Program-made: the position numbers and the translations under genes
Source: Anodontia alba
Taxonomy: Eukaryota; Mollusca; Bivalvia; Lucinida; Lucinidae
Direction: 5' to 3'
Assembly: GCA_964016985.1 (NCBI GenBank)
Contig: OZ024827.1
Coordinates: forward strand, 15,580,374 to 15,644,373
DNA: 64,000 nt
Part shown: positions 1-9,684 of the stretch, in pieces
Layout: each line of letters begins with the position of its first letter
Position numbering within the stretch: the stretch's first letter is position 1
The notes under the pieces: model-generated
The model's database searches: none
Told to the model about the DNA's origin: nothing
What the model saw: only the letters and a program-made list of their open reading frames with translations

Positions 1-113
1 CGCTTCACAGAGGCACTTCTAATGAGTACCCACACATATGTTTTCGTGAAGAAATAAGAAAGATATCAGCATTTTTCGGATGAAAAACTTACCTTAACTG
101 TTGCTATGCTGGT
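1..113. mobile_element. Family W hairpin MITE, right half, cut by window edge
   Basis: Right arm (GAGGCACTTCTAATGAGTAC), then GAGAAATAAG-like tract, then the family end CTGTTGCTATG. The left half lies outside the window. Confidence 0.75.
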
Positions 114-130
114 CCAGCAACTAGCATAGC

Positions 131-500
131 TCTAGATAAGGTCCTTTTTTTTTTCAAACAAAACATTTTTCACATTTTTCAACAAAAATGTACATTATAA
201 GTACTCACTGGAATAGAAGCCTCACACTGAGGTGCTTTTAATGGGTATGCACAACATGATTTTGCAAACAGTATCCAAGTCCTATATTGAAATTTGACAT
301 AGCTCCAGATAAAAGGGGTTATCAGGTAAATATTTCTTCTATTTCCGAATGTTAACGTTTTTAGCGCTCATTAGAAGCACCTCTCTGAGGTTCTTCTGAT
401 GAGTACCCACAACGTATGTGTTCATGGAGAAATAAAAAATACCAGTACTTTTTGTTTAAAAAAAAAAAACACCAAAAAAACATCTTATATGGAACTCATA
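131..500. mobile_element. Two degenerate family W hairpin MITEs in tandem
   Basis: Starts with CATAGCTCTAGATAAGG at about 132 and CATAGCTCCAGATAAAAGGG at 298. Each has a GTACTCA...GAGTACCCAC hairpin remnant. The second ends TATGGAACTCATA at about 500. Confidence 0.65.
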
Positions 501-508
501 TCTCATCA

Positions 509-720
509 TTAACCCTTGTCCTGCTGAATAAATTAAGGTGCCACACCCTCTTCTAATTTTCAGCCAATCAGATTACTTGAACCAAATAATTGCTATAAAT
601 TCACAAACAATGGCAAACAGTGCAGATCCAGATTAGTTGGCTTCTTCAGCAGCCAACTGATCTGGATCTACACTGTTTGCAAAGGCAGGGTATATCCGGG
701 TTCAGCAGGACAAGGGTTAA
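509..720 (+). mobile_element. Family A piggyBac-like MITE
   Basis: Starts TTAACCCTTGTCCTGCTGAA and ends with its reverse complement including TTAA. It holds the central hairpin GCAAACAGTGCAGATCCAG... with CCAACTGATCTGGATC in the other arm. TTAA borders followed by CCC are the hallmark of piggyBac elements. Confidence 0.85.
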
Positions 721-723
721 TTG

Positions 724-856
724 ACACATGTTGTGGATGATCTTTTATGCACTTCTAATAGACATTTCCAATGAGTACCCACAACATTTTTACGTTTAGA
801 AATAAGAAAAATGCCAATTCTTTTTGTTGTTTAAATGCCCTCTTTGGAGCTATGAT
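724..856. mobile_element. Degenerate family W MITE
   Basis: GCACTTCTAATAGACATTTCCAATGAGTACCCACAAC is a decayed hairpin, followed by GAAATAAGAAAAATGCC and GGAGCTATG. 857-1160 shows nothing recognisable. Confidence 0.5.
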
Positions 857-1160
857 TTGAGTAAAATTCATGTCATCTATGAAGACCTGTATGCACTTGG
901 TACATGTAGTTATTTCTGCCTTGGGTAAAAAGTCTTCAGTAGGTAAAAAGTTCAGTAGTTTTAGATACAGCAGTTGTTGTAGTCTGGAGTGGTCTGACCT
1001 TCAGAAAATATCATCTGCTGATTGCAGAGTATTCTTTCCCTCAAGCACATTACCTAGTACTATGCTCTAACTGATGCAGTCATGGAAAAAGGGATTTTGG
1101 AACGAAGACATACCTGTAACGGCTGAGAAATAAGAAAAAAATGTCTTGGAATTATCACTA

Positions 1161-1300
1161 CGGTAAATGTCCTAAAATTTTGAACACCAAAGTGACTGAC
1201 AAAATGACATATGCAAACAGTGCAGACCCAGATCAGACTGCTAAAGGAGCAGTCTGATCAGGGTCTACACTGTTTGCCTTTCCTCTAAGTATTTTAGGAA
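1161..1300. mobile_element. Family D MITE, right end missing
   Basis: Starts CGGTAAATGTCCTAAAATTT and contains the hairpin GCAAACAGTGCAGACCCAG with CTGCT...AGCAG at the tip. The right terminal repeat is degraded. Confidence 0.7.
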
Positions 1301-1310
1301 ACATATGCAT

Positions 1311-1539
1311 ATAACCCTACATTTTGGTGAAAATTTCATGAAATTAAAAATGTTATCAATGTTTAAAGGTCAGTGTTATGTGTACTCTATTTTTGAGGTA
1401 TTTATTGTTGAATGGGATTATATTTTGTAATATGTCTTGATACTAAGCACATCACATGGCTCATGGTGCCCTCATTCTTGTACTTGCAAAAAGTGCCCTA
1501 TACGGCACCCCTCTGCCCTCAGATCCTAGCTGGAGCACT
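1311..1539. mobile_element. Right part of an hAT-like element with CAGTGCTCC ends
   Basis: Matches the 18351-18597 segment over its whole length and ends CTAGCTGGAGCACTG, the terminal repeat of the complete copy at 18243-18597. The left terminus is absent here. Confidence 0.65.
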
Positions 1540-1549
1540 GTTACTTTAT

Positions 1550-1742
1550 GTATTTGGCCAGGTAGGCCTGAGCAAACAGTGTAAACCCAGATCAGACACT
1601 GCAGAATGTGGTTTTTAATCAATGTCTACACTGTTTGCCACTCAACCAGCAATAGTTTAGTGACATCAATAGATAATAAAATGGAGTTAGTTTTAGGACA
1701 AGTATGGTAAGGAGTTCAGGTGTCTCAATACTTAGAGTAAAT
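1550..1742. mobile_element. Family B MITE
   Basis: Hairpin AGCAAACAGTGTAAACCCAG ... CTACACTGTTTGCC, then TTTAGTGACATCAATAGA, then a decayed CTTAGAGTAAATACAGAGTAACGGTA right end. 1743-2139 holds no feature I recognise. Confidence 0.65.
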
Positions 1743-2139
1743 ACAGAGTAACGGTAATGTGTAACCGAATAGTGAGAACATGTGAAGTCTCATGTATGCA
1801 CATTCTGACCTTGTTCTTCACAGTTTGCATTATATGGTGGTGTGTTGATTTCCCGCTGTAGCAGCAAGATTCCGTGTAGTGTATCACCTGATTGTTGGCA
1901 TTAAGTGTAGAATAGTATGTAAACAGGCTTTGGCTCCAGATAATCAGACTATCCACAGGAAGATTCAATAAAAACAAGTATTCTAACATGTGTCTCATAA
2001 TAATCAGATCACTGTGTCAGTTCTGCAGCTGTCTCGCAGGGTATGTTTTCCTCGAGAAAGAAGAAAGAAATTATTTGTAATTATATCACTGTAGAAATGG
2101 TTTCTGGAGCAGAGAAGGATTCCTGCAGCAGGTTGCACA

Positions 2140-2338
2140 CATAGCTTCTGATAAGATGCTTTTTTTTCATCAAAGAAGTGCCGCTATATTTCTTATTTCT
2201 CCACAAAAACATATGTTGTAGGTACTCATTAGAAGTGCCTCATTGAGGCGCTTCTAATGACTACCACAAGATATGTTTGTTTGAAGAAATTAGAAAAAAA
2301 AAAAAAAATTATGTGGTTACCTTCTATCTGGAGCTATG
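2140..2338. mobile_element. Family W hairpin MITE
   Basis: CATAGCTTCTGATAAGATGC start and CTATCTGGAGCTATG end. The centre is an inverted repeat of CATATGTTGTAGGTACTCAT with a GAAGTGCCTC tip. Confidence 0.8.
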
Positions 2339-2384
2339 GGTTGCAAGTATTGTCAATTACATTACTAGGTAATGATTACCTGGC

Positions 2385-2553
2385 ATTCATAACTCCAGAT
2401 AAGGCACTTTTTTGCCTTAATGGAATTGATATTTTTCTTTTTACTCCACAAAAACATATGTTGTGGGTACTCAGAAGTGCTTCAGCAAGGTGCTTCTAAT
2501 GGATATCCACATTTTATGTTTTTGTGAAGAAATAAGAAAAATATCCCCCATCC
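2385..2553. mobile_element. Family W hairpin MITE, diverged
   Basis: CATAACTCCAGATAAGGCAC start, ATATGTTGTGGGTACTCAGA arm and a decayed right arm ending in GAAGAAATAAGAAAAATATC. Confidence 0.65.
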
Positions 2554-2584
2554 CCGAGGCTGCAGAAGGTGTTCCCCCCTCATG

Positions 2585-2804
2585 CAGGGTTTTCCCTCAG
2601 AAATTTATTTAAGGGGACATATATCTCTTTTGACACATACTTTAGGGTACATATGGGGTAATTTCAAGGGTTAATTGTTTGAATTTTACAGATAATATTG
2701 CAAATTTTAAGGAACATCAATGTCTGTCTAAGATGAAGTTTTAGGGGACATCAGATTAAAAAAGGGGCCAAGTCTCATGTTTTTGAGGGACAAGGAAAAC
2801 CCTG
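2585..2804. mobile_element. hAT-like MITE with CAGGGTTTTCC ends
   Basis: Terminal inverted repeat CAGGGTTTTCCYT/AAGGAAAACCCTG bounds 220 bp. Related ends occur at 19692-19981 and 35646-35972. 2805-3170 is unexplained apart from a CCTTGGGGTGGGG stretch. Confidence 0.6.
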
Positions 2805-3173
2805 CCCCCATGATGTTACATTCGTACGTGTGTACATGTATGTCATCTCTGTAACCAGAGTATAACAAATGTTTATATTTACATTCAAATTGTCATTGAC
2901 ATTTACATTGGCATTTCTCTTGGAGGTCATAACTTGGATACCTTATATGCTTTGAAGTTGACATTTGGCGTGATACTCACCTAGACCTTAAGCTTCAACT
3001 CAGTGCAAGAGTTGCCACTTGGTCATGCCTTGGGGTGGGGCTAGAGGTCAAAATGTATAACAGATCAGATTGAGGTTTGGAAAATAATTATTGAAATTTA
3101 TGCATCCAGATGGCATTGCCATATGGGCAAAGAGCAAAAGGCAGGGGTATTTGTGTACTTGTGACATATCTAG

Positions 3174-3384
3174 TTCTTATTTCTCCTTGGAAACTTTTGT
3201 TCTGGGTACTCATTGGTACTCATTTTGGGTGGTCATTTGGTTGAAAAAGATATATATTTTGGTATTCATTAGAAGCATCTCATGAAGTGTTTCTAATGAG
3301 TACCTGCATCATGTTTTTTATGTGGAAAAATGGGAAAAATATCAATACTTTTTGTCTGAAAAAAGCATTTTATGTGGAGCTATG
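3174..3384. mobile_element. Family W hairpin MITE, rearranged
   Basis: TCTAGTTCTTATTTCTCC, a doubled GTACTCATTGGTACTCATT in the left arm, a second arm TGTTTCTAATGAGTACCTGC and the end TTATGTGGAGCTATG. Confidence 0.6.
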
Positions 3385-3386
3385 TG

Positions 3387-3905
3387 TTAACCCTTGTCCT
3401 CGGGGGTGGTCGGGTGGTGCGAAGGTGCTGTGTATCTTACATCACTGGGGCGTCCAACTGATATTGGCTTACAGTTGGGCAAGGCCTGCTATCCTTGTAG
3501 TGGGTAAGGGTAGAGGGGGAATGTTTTTATTTCTTCTGTTTCTTCACTTTCATTCCTGTTCCTCTTTCTTCCCTGTCCCTCTCTTTCATCTCCTCTACTC
3601 TCTCTTCTATCTCTTTTCTCCCTTTCTCTGGGAGACGACACAAAATGACCCTCAAGGGTTGACGTGTCGTTAAACCCCAACACAATCAATCAATTAACCC
3701 TTGTCCTGCTGAACACGGATAGACCCTGTTTTTGCAAACAGTGTAGATCCAGAGCAATTGGCTTCTGAAGAAGCCAACTGATCTGGATCTGCACTGTTTG
3801 CCATTCAATATATGAATTTATGTCAACATTCTGGATCAAGTTACCTGATTGGCTGAAAATTAGTAGTGGGTGTGGCTGTAATTTACTCAGCATGACAAGG
3901 GTTAA
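3387..3905 (-). mobile_element. Family A MITE split by a SINE
   Basis: The left terminus TTAACCCTTGTCCT is present at 3387-3400 and again at 3694-3707, on each side of a SINE. The body continues to GACAAGGGTTAA at 3905 with the GCAAACAGTGTAGATCCAG hairpin. The repeated 14 bases are the SINE's target duplication. Confidence 0.85.
3401..3693 (+). mobile_element. SINE-B, inserted in a family A MITE
   Basis: 293 bp flanked by perfect 14-bp direct repeats of TTAACCCTTGTCCT. It ends GTCGTTAAACCCCAACACAATCAATCAA, a tail like that of SINE-A (CGTAAAACCTCAACACAAACAAA). The head is GC-rich and diverged from a tRNA; a pyrimidine-rich tract fills 3535-3625. Confidence 0.75.
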
Positions 3906-4024
3906 GCAGCGATGTTTTATTGTGAAGAGCCATGAATATGAGCCGTGTAAAAACAAACAAGTAGATACAGCAGGTGAGTGTAAAAAGTGTAGTTTGTACC
4001 GGTATGAGTATCAAAGTTTAACCC

Positions 4025-4238
4025 TTAACCCTTGTCCTGCTGAATAATTTAAGATGCCATGCCCACTTCCAATTTTCAGCCAATCAGATCACTTGATCCA
4101 GATTGTTGATATAAATTCACATACATAATGGCAAACAGTGCAGATCCAGATCAGTTGGCTTCTTCAGAAGCCAACTGATCTGGATCTACACTGTTTGCAA
4201 AGGCAGGGTATGTCCGGGTTCAGCAGGACAAGGGTTAA
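4025..4238 (+). mobile_element. Family A piggyBac-like MITE
   Basis: TTAACCCTTGTCCTGCTGAA at the left, CAGCAGGACAAGGGTTAA at the right, and a near-perfect inverted repeat around CCAACTGATCTGGATC in the centre. Confidence 0.87.
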
Positions 4239-4301
4239 AGTGCTGAGCAAAATTGTATAAGACATTGACCATAATTTTTTTTATTACAATCAACCCTCAT
4301 T

Positions 4302-4673
4302 ACAGTATTTGACCTAATTACCGCATTTTGCGCTTAGGTTTTTCAAAAAATACATGGAAAACTTGTTGTAAAATATGTACCTACCTATACTAAAAGTACA
4401 CTTTAAAAAAAATGATCAGCGAAGGATTCATCAAATGATGTTAACGCAATGTTTTTGTGTTTCTTTTCTTCTGATTTTCTTCACAGAAGCAAATGTTGTG
4501 GGTATTCATTTGAATTGTATTGACAAGTTGATGCAATTCAAATAAATACTCTCAACATATATGCTTTTATAAGGAAGTAGACAAAAAGTACACTGCCTGT
4601 AATCTGAGGACTATGAAATTGCCTGACTGTGCGCTTGTAGGGGTTTTGTGCAGTAATTAGGTTGAATACGGTA
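4302..4673. mobile_element. Family H MITE
   Basis: Ends GTATTTGACCTAATTACCGC and CAGTAATTAGGTTGAATACGG, next to TA. The centre is a hairpin, AAATGTTGTGGGTATTCATTTG with its partner, related to the core of family W. 4674-4896 shows nothing recognisable. Confidence 0.75.
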
Positions 4674-4896
4674 TCTCAAATTCCAAGGAACCAGAAACTT
4701 TGGTGTTGAGATATAACTAGTTTTAGATACATGAAGTTGAAATGAAAGGAAAATACTAGTCAGCTAAACCAATATTGCTCTTTATTTAGTTTGAATTAGG
4801 CAGTAGTTTAAGTTTTCACTGTTTGAGATAATGAAAGTCAGCTGTATTATTTTTCATAGAAAATAAGACTTGGAATTTCGTATGAATCAGCTGCAA

Positions 4897-5198
4897 GGCC
4901 TCGGTGGCTCAGTTGGATGCGCCATCCGACTGGAGACCAGGAGGTCGCGGGTTCAACCCCCGCCGAGGTCGGCAACATTCTTTTGTGGAGATTGATCATG
5001 AAATATTTTCTACGGTCATTCTCTCCCTTCCGCTGATTCAAGAAGGGCAGTTGTCAGTTTCTGGCGAAAGAATGTGCACAGTACTGGTTAACCGCTTAGA
5101 TGACTAAGCCTGCCCAGTAAACGTGTGGTTAGGTAAACTGACCGCGCTCGACATGACCCCATTGGGTTGACTGGGCCGTAAAACCTCAACACAAACAA
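4897..5198 (+). mobile_element. SINE-A, tRNA-derived, copy 1
   Basis: Head GGCCTCGGTGGCTCAGTTGG carries a box A-like TGGCTCAGTTGG and a box B-like GGTTCAACCCC. The 3' part is CCCTTCCGCTGATTCAAGAA ... CCGTAAAACCTCAACACAAA. The flanks share AGCTGCAAGG (4889-4898 and 5199-5208). A pol III promoter is inferred from the boxes. Confidence 0.88.
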
Positions 5199-5261
5199 AG
5201 CTGCAAGGAAGATGATTCACATGAAATATTAAGCCTTATTTTCTCTGAAAACAACAAAAAA

Positions 5262-5413
5262 AAATTCTTGTTCTTACTTCTCCATGAAAACTATGTTGCG
5301 AGTACTCATAAGAAGCGCCTCGCCAAGGCATTTCTAATGAGTACCCACAACAACTGTTTCCATGGAGAAATAAGAAAAATATTATGTGGACACCCCTCTA
5401 ATCTGGAGCTATG
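5262..5413. mobile_element. Family W hairpin MITE, left end lost
   Basis: GAGTACTCATAAGAAGCGCCTC arm, GAGTACCCACAAC arm, GAGAAATAAGAAAAATATTATG, then CTCTAATCTGGAGCTATG. Confidence 0.75.
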
Positions 5414-5565
5414 AGTTATTATTGCTGAGGTTTAAATTTGAGCCATGCCCTGAAAAATTGCACATTTGGGAATTGCAGACACTTCAGATCCATATGACAG
5501 GAGCATTGAATACTGTGGATTATTTTGAGGAACCATAAAAAGCCTGATCAGACTGCCTGGATGCA

Positions 5566-5866
5566 GGCCTCGATGGCTCAGCTAGATGCGCGTCCGACTG
5601 GAGACCAGGAGGTCGTGGGTTCGACCCCTGACAAGGTCGGCAGCATTCTTTCATGGAGATTGATCATGAAATATTTTCTACGGTCATTCTCTCCCTTCCG
5701 CTGATTCAAGAAGGGCAGTTGTCAGTTTCTGGCGAAAGAATGTGGATGACACTGGTTAACCGCTTAGAGGACTAAGCCTGCCCAGTAAATGTGTGGTTTG
5801 GTAAACTGACCGCGCTCGACATGACCCCATTGGGTTGATTGGGCCGTAAAACCTCAACACAAACAA
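5566..5866 (+). mobile_element. SINE-A copy 2
   Basis: Same head and tail as copy 1. Flanked by GACTGCCTGGATGCA (5551-5565) and GACTGCCTGGATACA (5867-5881): a 15-bp target duplication with one mismatch. 5867-6114 holds nothing recognisable. Confidence 0.88.
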
Positions 5867-6114
5867 GACTGCCTGGATACACAGGTAATCCATGCAGTGT
5901 GACCTTGGCATTCATTGTTGCATATCATACGGCAAAGGTCCATTTTCTCAGTGCAGTTTTATTTGTGAATCAACAACCTGATGAATGTTAGGGAAAATAT
6001 CAGTTCCGCAAAATATGGTAAACCCATATTTTGGTGGATAATTTCCTTTGTATTTTTGCAGTAATGAAAGAATCTGATTCTGGATAAATGAATAGATGCC
6101 TCATGCTATGCGCA

Positions 6115-6340
6115 TACCGTAACAACTCTAAGCAATCAGATAGATAGGCCTTCGCAAACAGTGTAGACCCTGATCAGATGTGCAGTATGCAGCATCTGAT
6201 CAGGGTCTACACTGTTTGCTATACATACAGCAATATTTTAGATACATCAAGAGGTAGTAGAATGGACTATTTCAAATTTTAGGACAAGGCTTAGTATGGT
6301 AAGTAGATAAGGTGTCCCAATACTTAGGCTTAATACAGTA
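6115..6340. mobile_element. Family B MITE
   Basis: TACCGTAACAACTCTAAGCA start; hairpin GCAAACAGTGTAGACCCTGA/CAGGGTCTACACTGTTTGC; end GGTGTCCCAATACTTAGGCT then TAATACAGTA. Confidence 0.8.
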
Positions 6341-6400
6341 GATAAAATGCTTATTTCAGCAAAAAAGTACCTATGTTATATCTCCAGATACTGATAAGTG

Positions 6401-6699
6401 GAGCTCCAAAGTGCAGTTGGTAGCATGCCTGTCTGCAGATCCAGAGGTCTCGAGTTCAAACCCCAGCTTGGCCACATAACTTTTATAGAGATTATGAAAT
6501 CATTTCTGTGGTCATTCTCCCACTTGGCTTAGTCAAGAAGGGCAGTTGTCAGTTAGTAACAAAAGTGTATGCACAAGTACTGGTTAACTGCTTGGACGAT
6601 TAAGCCTGCCCAGGAAATGTGTGAGTAAGTTTAGTAACCACCTTTGACATGACCCCAATCGGTTGACTTGGCTGTAAAATCTCAATTCAGACAAACAAA
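6401..6699 (+). mobile_element. SINE-A copy 3, diverged
   Basis: The head has a different tRNA-like sequence with TAGCATGCCTGTC and box B-like GAGTTCAAACCCC. The tail shares GAAGGGCAGTTGTCAG and CTGTAAAATCTCAATTCAG with SINE-A, so this may be a separate subfamily with another tRNA head. Confidence 0.72.
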
Positions 6700-6708
6700 G
6701 TTCCGGAT

Positions 6709-6956
6709 TAGGCCAAATAAAAAAAATAAGTGTGTTTCAGGTTACATGGAATTTTAAAATAGGGACGGTAGGTCGGAAAATGGAAAATATTTTTTTTTTT
6801 TTTCTTTTTTGTTGAAACTTTTTATATGGGGTTAATAGGAAAACAATATGGCTGAATGGGCAGATTCCCATAAAATCCTTAAAAAACTTAAGGGTCGGTG
6901 GTGAAAAATTAGGCATGGTTGGGTAACCTGAAACACACACTTTTTTATTTTAGGCC
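6709..6956. mobile_element. Family K MITE with long terminal inverted repeats
   Basis: TAGGCCAAATAAAAAAAATA then GTGTGTTTCAGGTTAC at the left; GTAACCTGAAACACACAC then TTTTTTATTTTAGGCCTT at the right: inverted repeats of about 38 bp. Only one copy seen. TT-rich centre. Confidence 0.75.
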
Positions 6957-6961
6957 TTAAG

Positions 6962-7090
6962 CATTTTTTCATCCAAAACATATGTTGTGGGTATTCAATA
7001 GAAGCGCCTCAGTTGTGGGTACTCATTAGAAGCACCTCACCAAGGTGCTTCTGTTGAGTACCCACAACATATGTTTTCTTCGATAAAAAA
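6962..7090. mobile_element. Family W hairpin MITE with duplicated left arm
   Basis: GTTGTGGGTATTCAATAGAAGCGCCTC is followed directly by a second GTTGTGGGTACTCATTAGAAGCACCTC before the right arm. Termini eroded. 7091-7385 shows only a repeated CAAGTA/CTTGTCC segment. Confidence 0.65.
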
Positions 7091-7385
7091 GAAGAATATA
7101 AATATAAATTTTCGAGCAAGTAAATTTTGGTTGGACAAGTAGATTTTGACCATTTACTTGTCCGTGGACAAGTAATAAAATTTGATAATTTTACAACCCT
7201 GGGTATACTGTTTTCACATTGTCCGTCCATATATCGGTCCATCTGTCTATCTGTCCAGGCAAACATAATGTGTGTTACTTGACTGTTGTCTGTACGTTTT
7301 TGTGACTACAAATTCTCATTCCCTCTAAGTGAGTGTTATGTGAAACAATTTTCACTTTATGTAACAAGTCACATAAAGAGAAGAT

Positions 7386-7686
7386 GGCCTCGGTGGCACA
7401 TTTGGATGCACGTCTGACTGGTGATCAGGAGGTTGTGGGTTCAACCCCCGTCAGATTGGCAACATTCTTTTGTGGAGATTGATCATGAAATATTTTCTAT
7501 GGTCATTCTCTCCCTTCCGCTGATTCAAGAAAGACAGTTGTCAGTTTCTGGCTAAAGAATGTGCACATTACTGGTTATCTGCTTAGATGACTAAGCCTGC
7601 CCAGTAAAAGAGTTGTTAGGAGAACTGACCGCGCTCAACATGACCCCTTTGGGTTGACTGGGCTGTAAAACCTCAACACAAACAAA
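7386..7686 (+). mobile_element. SINE-A copy 4
   Basis: GGCCTCGGTGGCACATTTGG head with box B-like GGTTCAACCCC and the standard tail. The flanks share ACATAAAGAG-like sequence. 7687-8178 is strongly A+T-rich with A-runs and no identifiable element. Confidence 0.85.
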
Positions 7687-8178
7687 CATATAAAGAGGAA
7701 AGTCACATAACTGTCAGTTGTGCTTGCAAAAAGTCACATAAGTCACATAATATCCATTTCGTTACAACGTCTGTCCATCTGTTTTCTTTTGGTCCTTGGG
7801 TGTACATGTATCTAATAAGCACTGCTTATTGACCTTTCTTGTTTTAAATGATTTTAATTAAATTTTAAAATAATTTTAATATATGAAAATTGCAGGATAA
7901 AGAGACAGGTCACTTTGTTGGAATAATAAAGCTGTACAAAAAAAAACAAACAAAAAAAACCCCCAAAAAACAGAAAAACAAATAAATGGTTAAAAATTAT
8001 CTTCCAAAAGGTAATAATGTAATTTTTTTTTTAATAAAATTGCTTCAGAAAATGGAATTTAAATTTTATTTAAGTTTATTATTTTTAAGTTAAATTTGCA
8101 TGTAAAAAATCACATCAGCTGTGAAATCATATCTGCATTACAGTCTTATTATGTGTAAATATGAACGAAATCTGATTT

Positions 8179-8594
8179 GTATTTACCCTAAGTATTGGGA
8201 CAACTTATCTACTTACCATACTTGTAAAATTTGAAATACCGTATTTACCATATATATTCGGACAGACAGGCCTGAGCAAACAGTATAGACCCAGATGAGA
8301 CGCCGCAGAACGCGGCGTCTCATCTGGGTCTACACTGTTTGCCACTCACCCAGCAATTTTTAGACACAACATCGGGTAGTGAATTGTACTGGTTCAAATT
8401 TTAGAACATATATGGTAAGGAGTTGAGGTGTCCGAATACTTAGGGTAAATACGGTAGTCCTTTCTACTACGTGTTGATGTGTCTGAAATATTGCTGTATG
8501 TATGGCAAACAGTGTAGACCCTTTTGCGGCATCTGATCTAGGTTTACACTGTTTGCAAAGGCCTATCTGTCCCAATACATAGGGTTATTACAGT
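8179..8594. mobile_element. Family B MITE split by another family B MITE
   Basis: Left part GTATTTACCCTAAGTATTGG ... TTTGAAATA stops at 8238. The right part resumes TAGTCCTTTCTACTACGTGT and runs through a GCAAACAGTGTAGACCC hairpin to 8594. Removing 8239-8454 plus one TA restores the family consensus. Confidence 0.83.
8239..8454. mobile_element. Family B MITE, young copy, TA target duplication
   Basis: CCGTATTTACC ... GGTAAATACGG with TA on both sides, inside an older family B element. The stem is a perfect GATGAGACGCCGC/GCGGCGTCTCATC. About 97% identical by eye to 59451-59665. Confidence 0.88.
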
Positions 8595-8631
8595 AATTGT
8601 GCATGGACAACTTGAAAATTTGTTTGAAACA

Positions 8632-8845
8632 TTAACCCTTGTCCTGCTGAATAAATTAAGATGCCACACCCATTTCTAATTTTCAGCCAATCAGATTACT
8701 TGATACAGATTGTTGATATAAATTCACATACTTAATGGCAAACAGTATAGACCCAGATCAGTTGGCTTCTTCAGAAGCCAACTGATCTGGAAATACACTG
8801 TTTGCAAAGGCAGGATGTATCCAGGTTCAGCAGGACTAGGATTAA
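8632..8845 (+). mobile_element. Family A MITE
   Basis: TTAACCCTTGTCCTGCTGAA left end; a slightly decayed CAGCAGGACTAGGATTAA right end; AACTGATCTGG hairpin. 8846-9108 shows nothing recognisable. Confidence 0.83.
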
Positions 8846-9108
8846 TAAAATTATTCAAAAGAACCTGTGAGATGCAAATGAGCAAAAATTTCAAATCTCA
8901 ATAACTCTGTAAGTAGCCAGGATATTTCAATGGGGTTTTCACGACTGGATGCAGCACACACGTGTGATTGGTTACCTTGGTTACCGTCTTAATACAACCA
9001 CAAGTTAAATACCATTAGATGATTTGTCTTGTTATAAGGGCTATTAGGGTATATTATTACAAGGATTTACATTGACACCTATTCACATATTTATTTGTAT
9101 AAAACATA

Positions 9109-9419
9109 CAGTGCTTGCACTAACTGTCAAAATAAGGAAGTCCTGGGACTTCCTACCTCCAATATCTGGAAGTCCTGGTGGTCAAATATTTTCACTCACT
9201 TTCAGAAATTCAACCTCAATATTCTTAAACTCTCATTTGTTGAATTAAATCGCCATTCTTAAGCTAAATAACACATGAATTCATTCTAAATTTTTGTTAT
9301 AAATGACTAAATATCTTTAAAAGTTGGGAGTCCCAGACTTCCTGGCATTGAATTTTGGAAGTCTCAGGGCCATTTTTTGTGAGTCTCTGACTCCCATATT
9401 TCCCTTAATGCAAGCACTG
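9109..9419. mobile_element. hAT-like MITE with CAGTGCTTGCA ends
   Basis: CAGTGCTTGCA ... TGCAAGCACTG bounds 311 bp that contain repeated GGAAGTCC/GGACTTCC motifs. 42822-42955 carries a related GGAGTCC-rich segment. Confidence 0.65.
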
Positions 9420-9506
9420 GATATACATTTGTTTCTTGCTCCATCCCCACCACACACACCATAAAACGTAAAAAAAAAAAAAAAACACAAAAAAATGAAG
9501 CTGCAT

Positions 9507-9684
9507 ACCGTAATAACCCTAAGTATTGGGACAGATAGGCATTTGAAAACTGTGTAGACCCAGATCAGATGCTGCAGAAAGTGGCATCTGATCAGGGTCT
9601 ATATTTTCCATACATACAGCAATATTTTAGACACATCAAGAGGTAGTAGAATAGACTACATGATTACAAATTTTAGGACAAGTA
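9507..9684. mobile_element. Family B MITE, right end replaced by element P1
   Basis: CCGTAATAACCCTAAGTATT start and hairpin remnant. It runs to AATTTTAGGACAAGTA, where the P1 element begins; the remaining B end is not found beyond P1. Confidence 0.7.

Noticed and set aside
870..1070. 66-codon frame as a possible upstream exon
   Set aside because: No splice sites that fit the phase of the first visible exon (it needs a donor after one base of a codon) and no similarity to the family.
4897..4970. Possible tRNA gene (box A- and box B-like sequences)
   Set aside because: The same head occurs in six dispersed copies followed by a common 3' body and flanked by target duplications, so it is a SINE head, not a tRNA gene.
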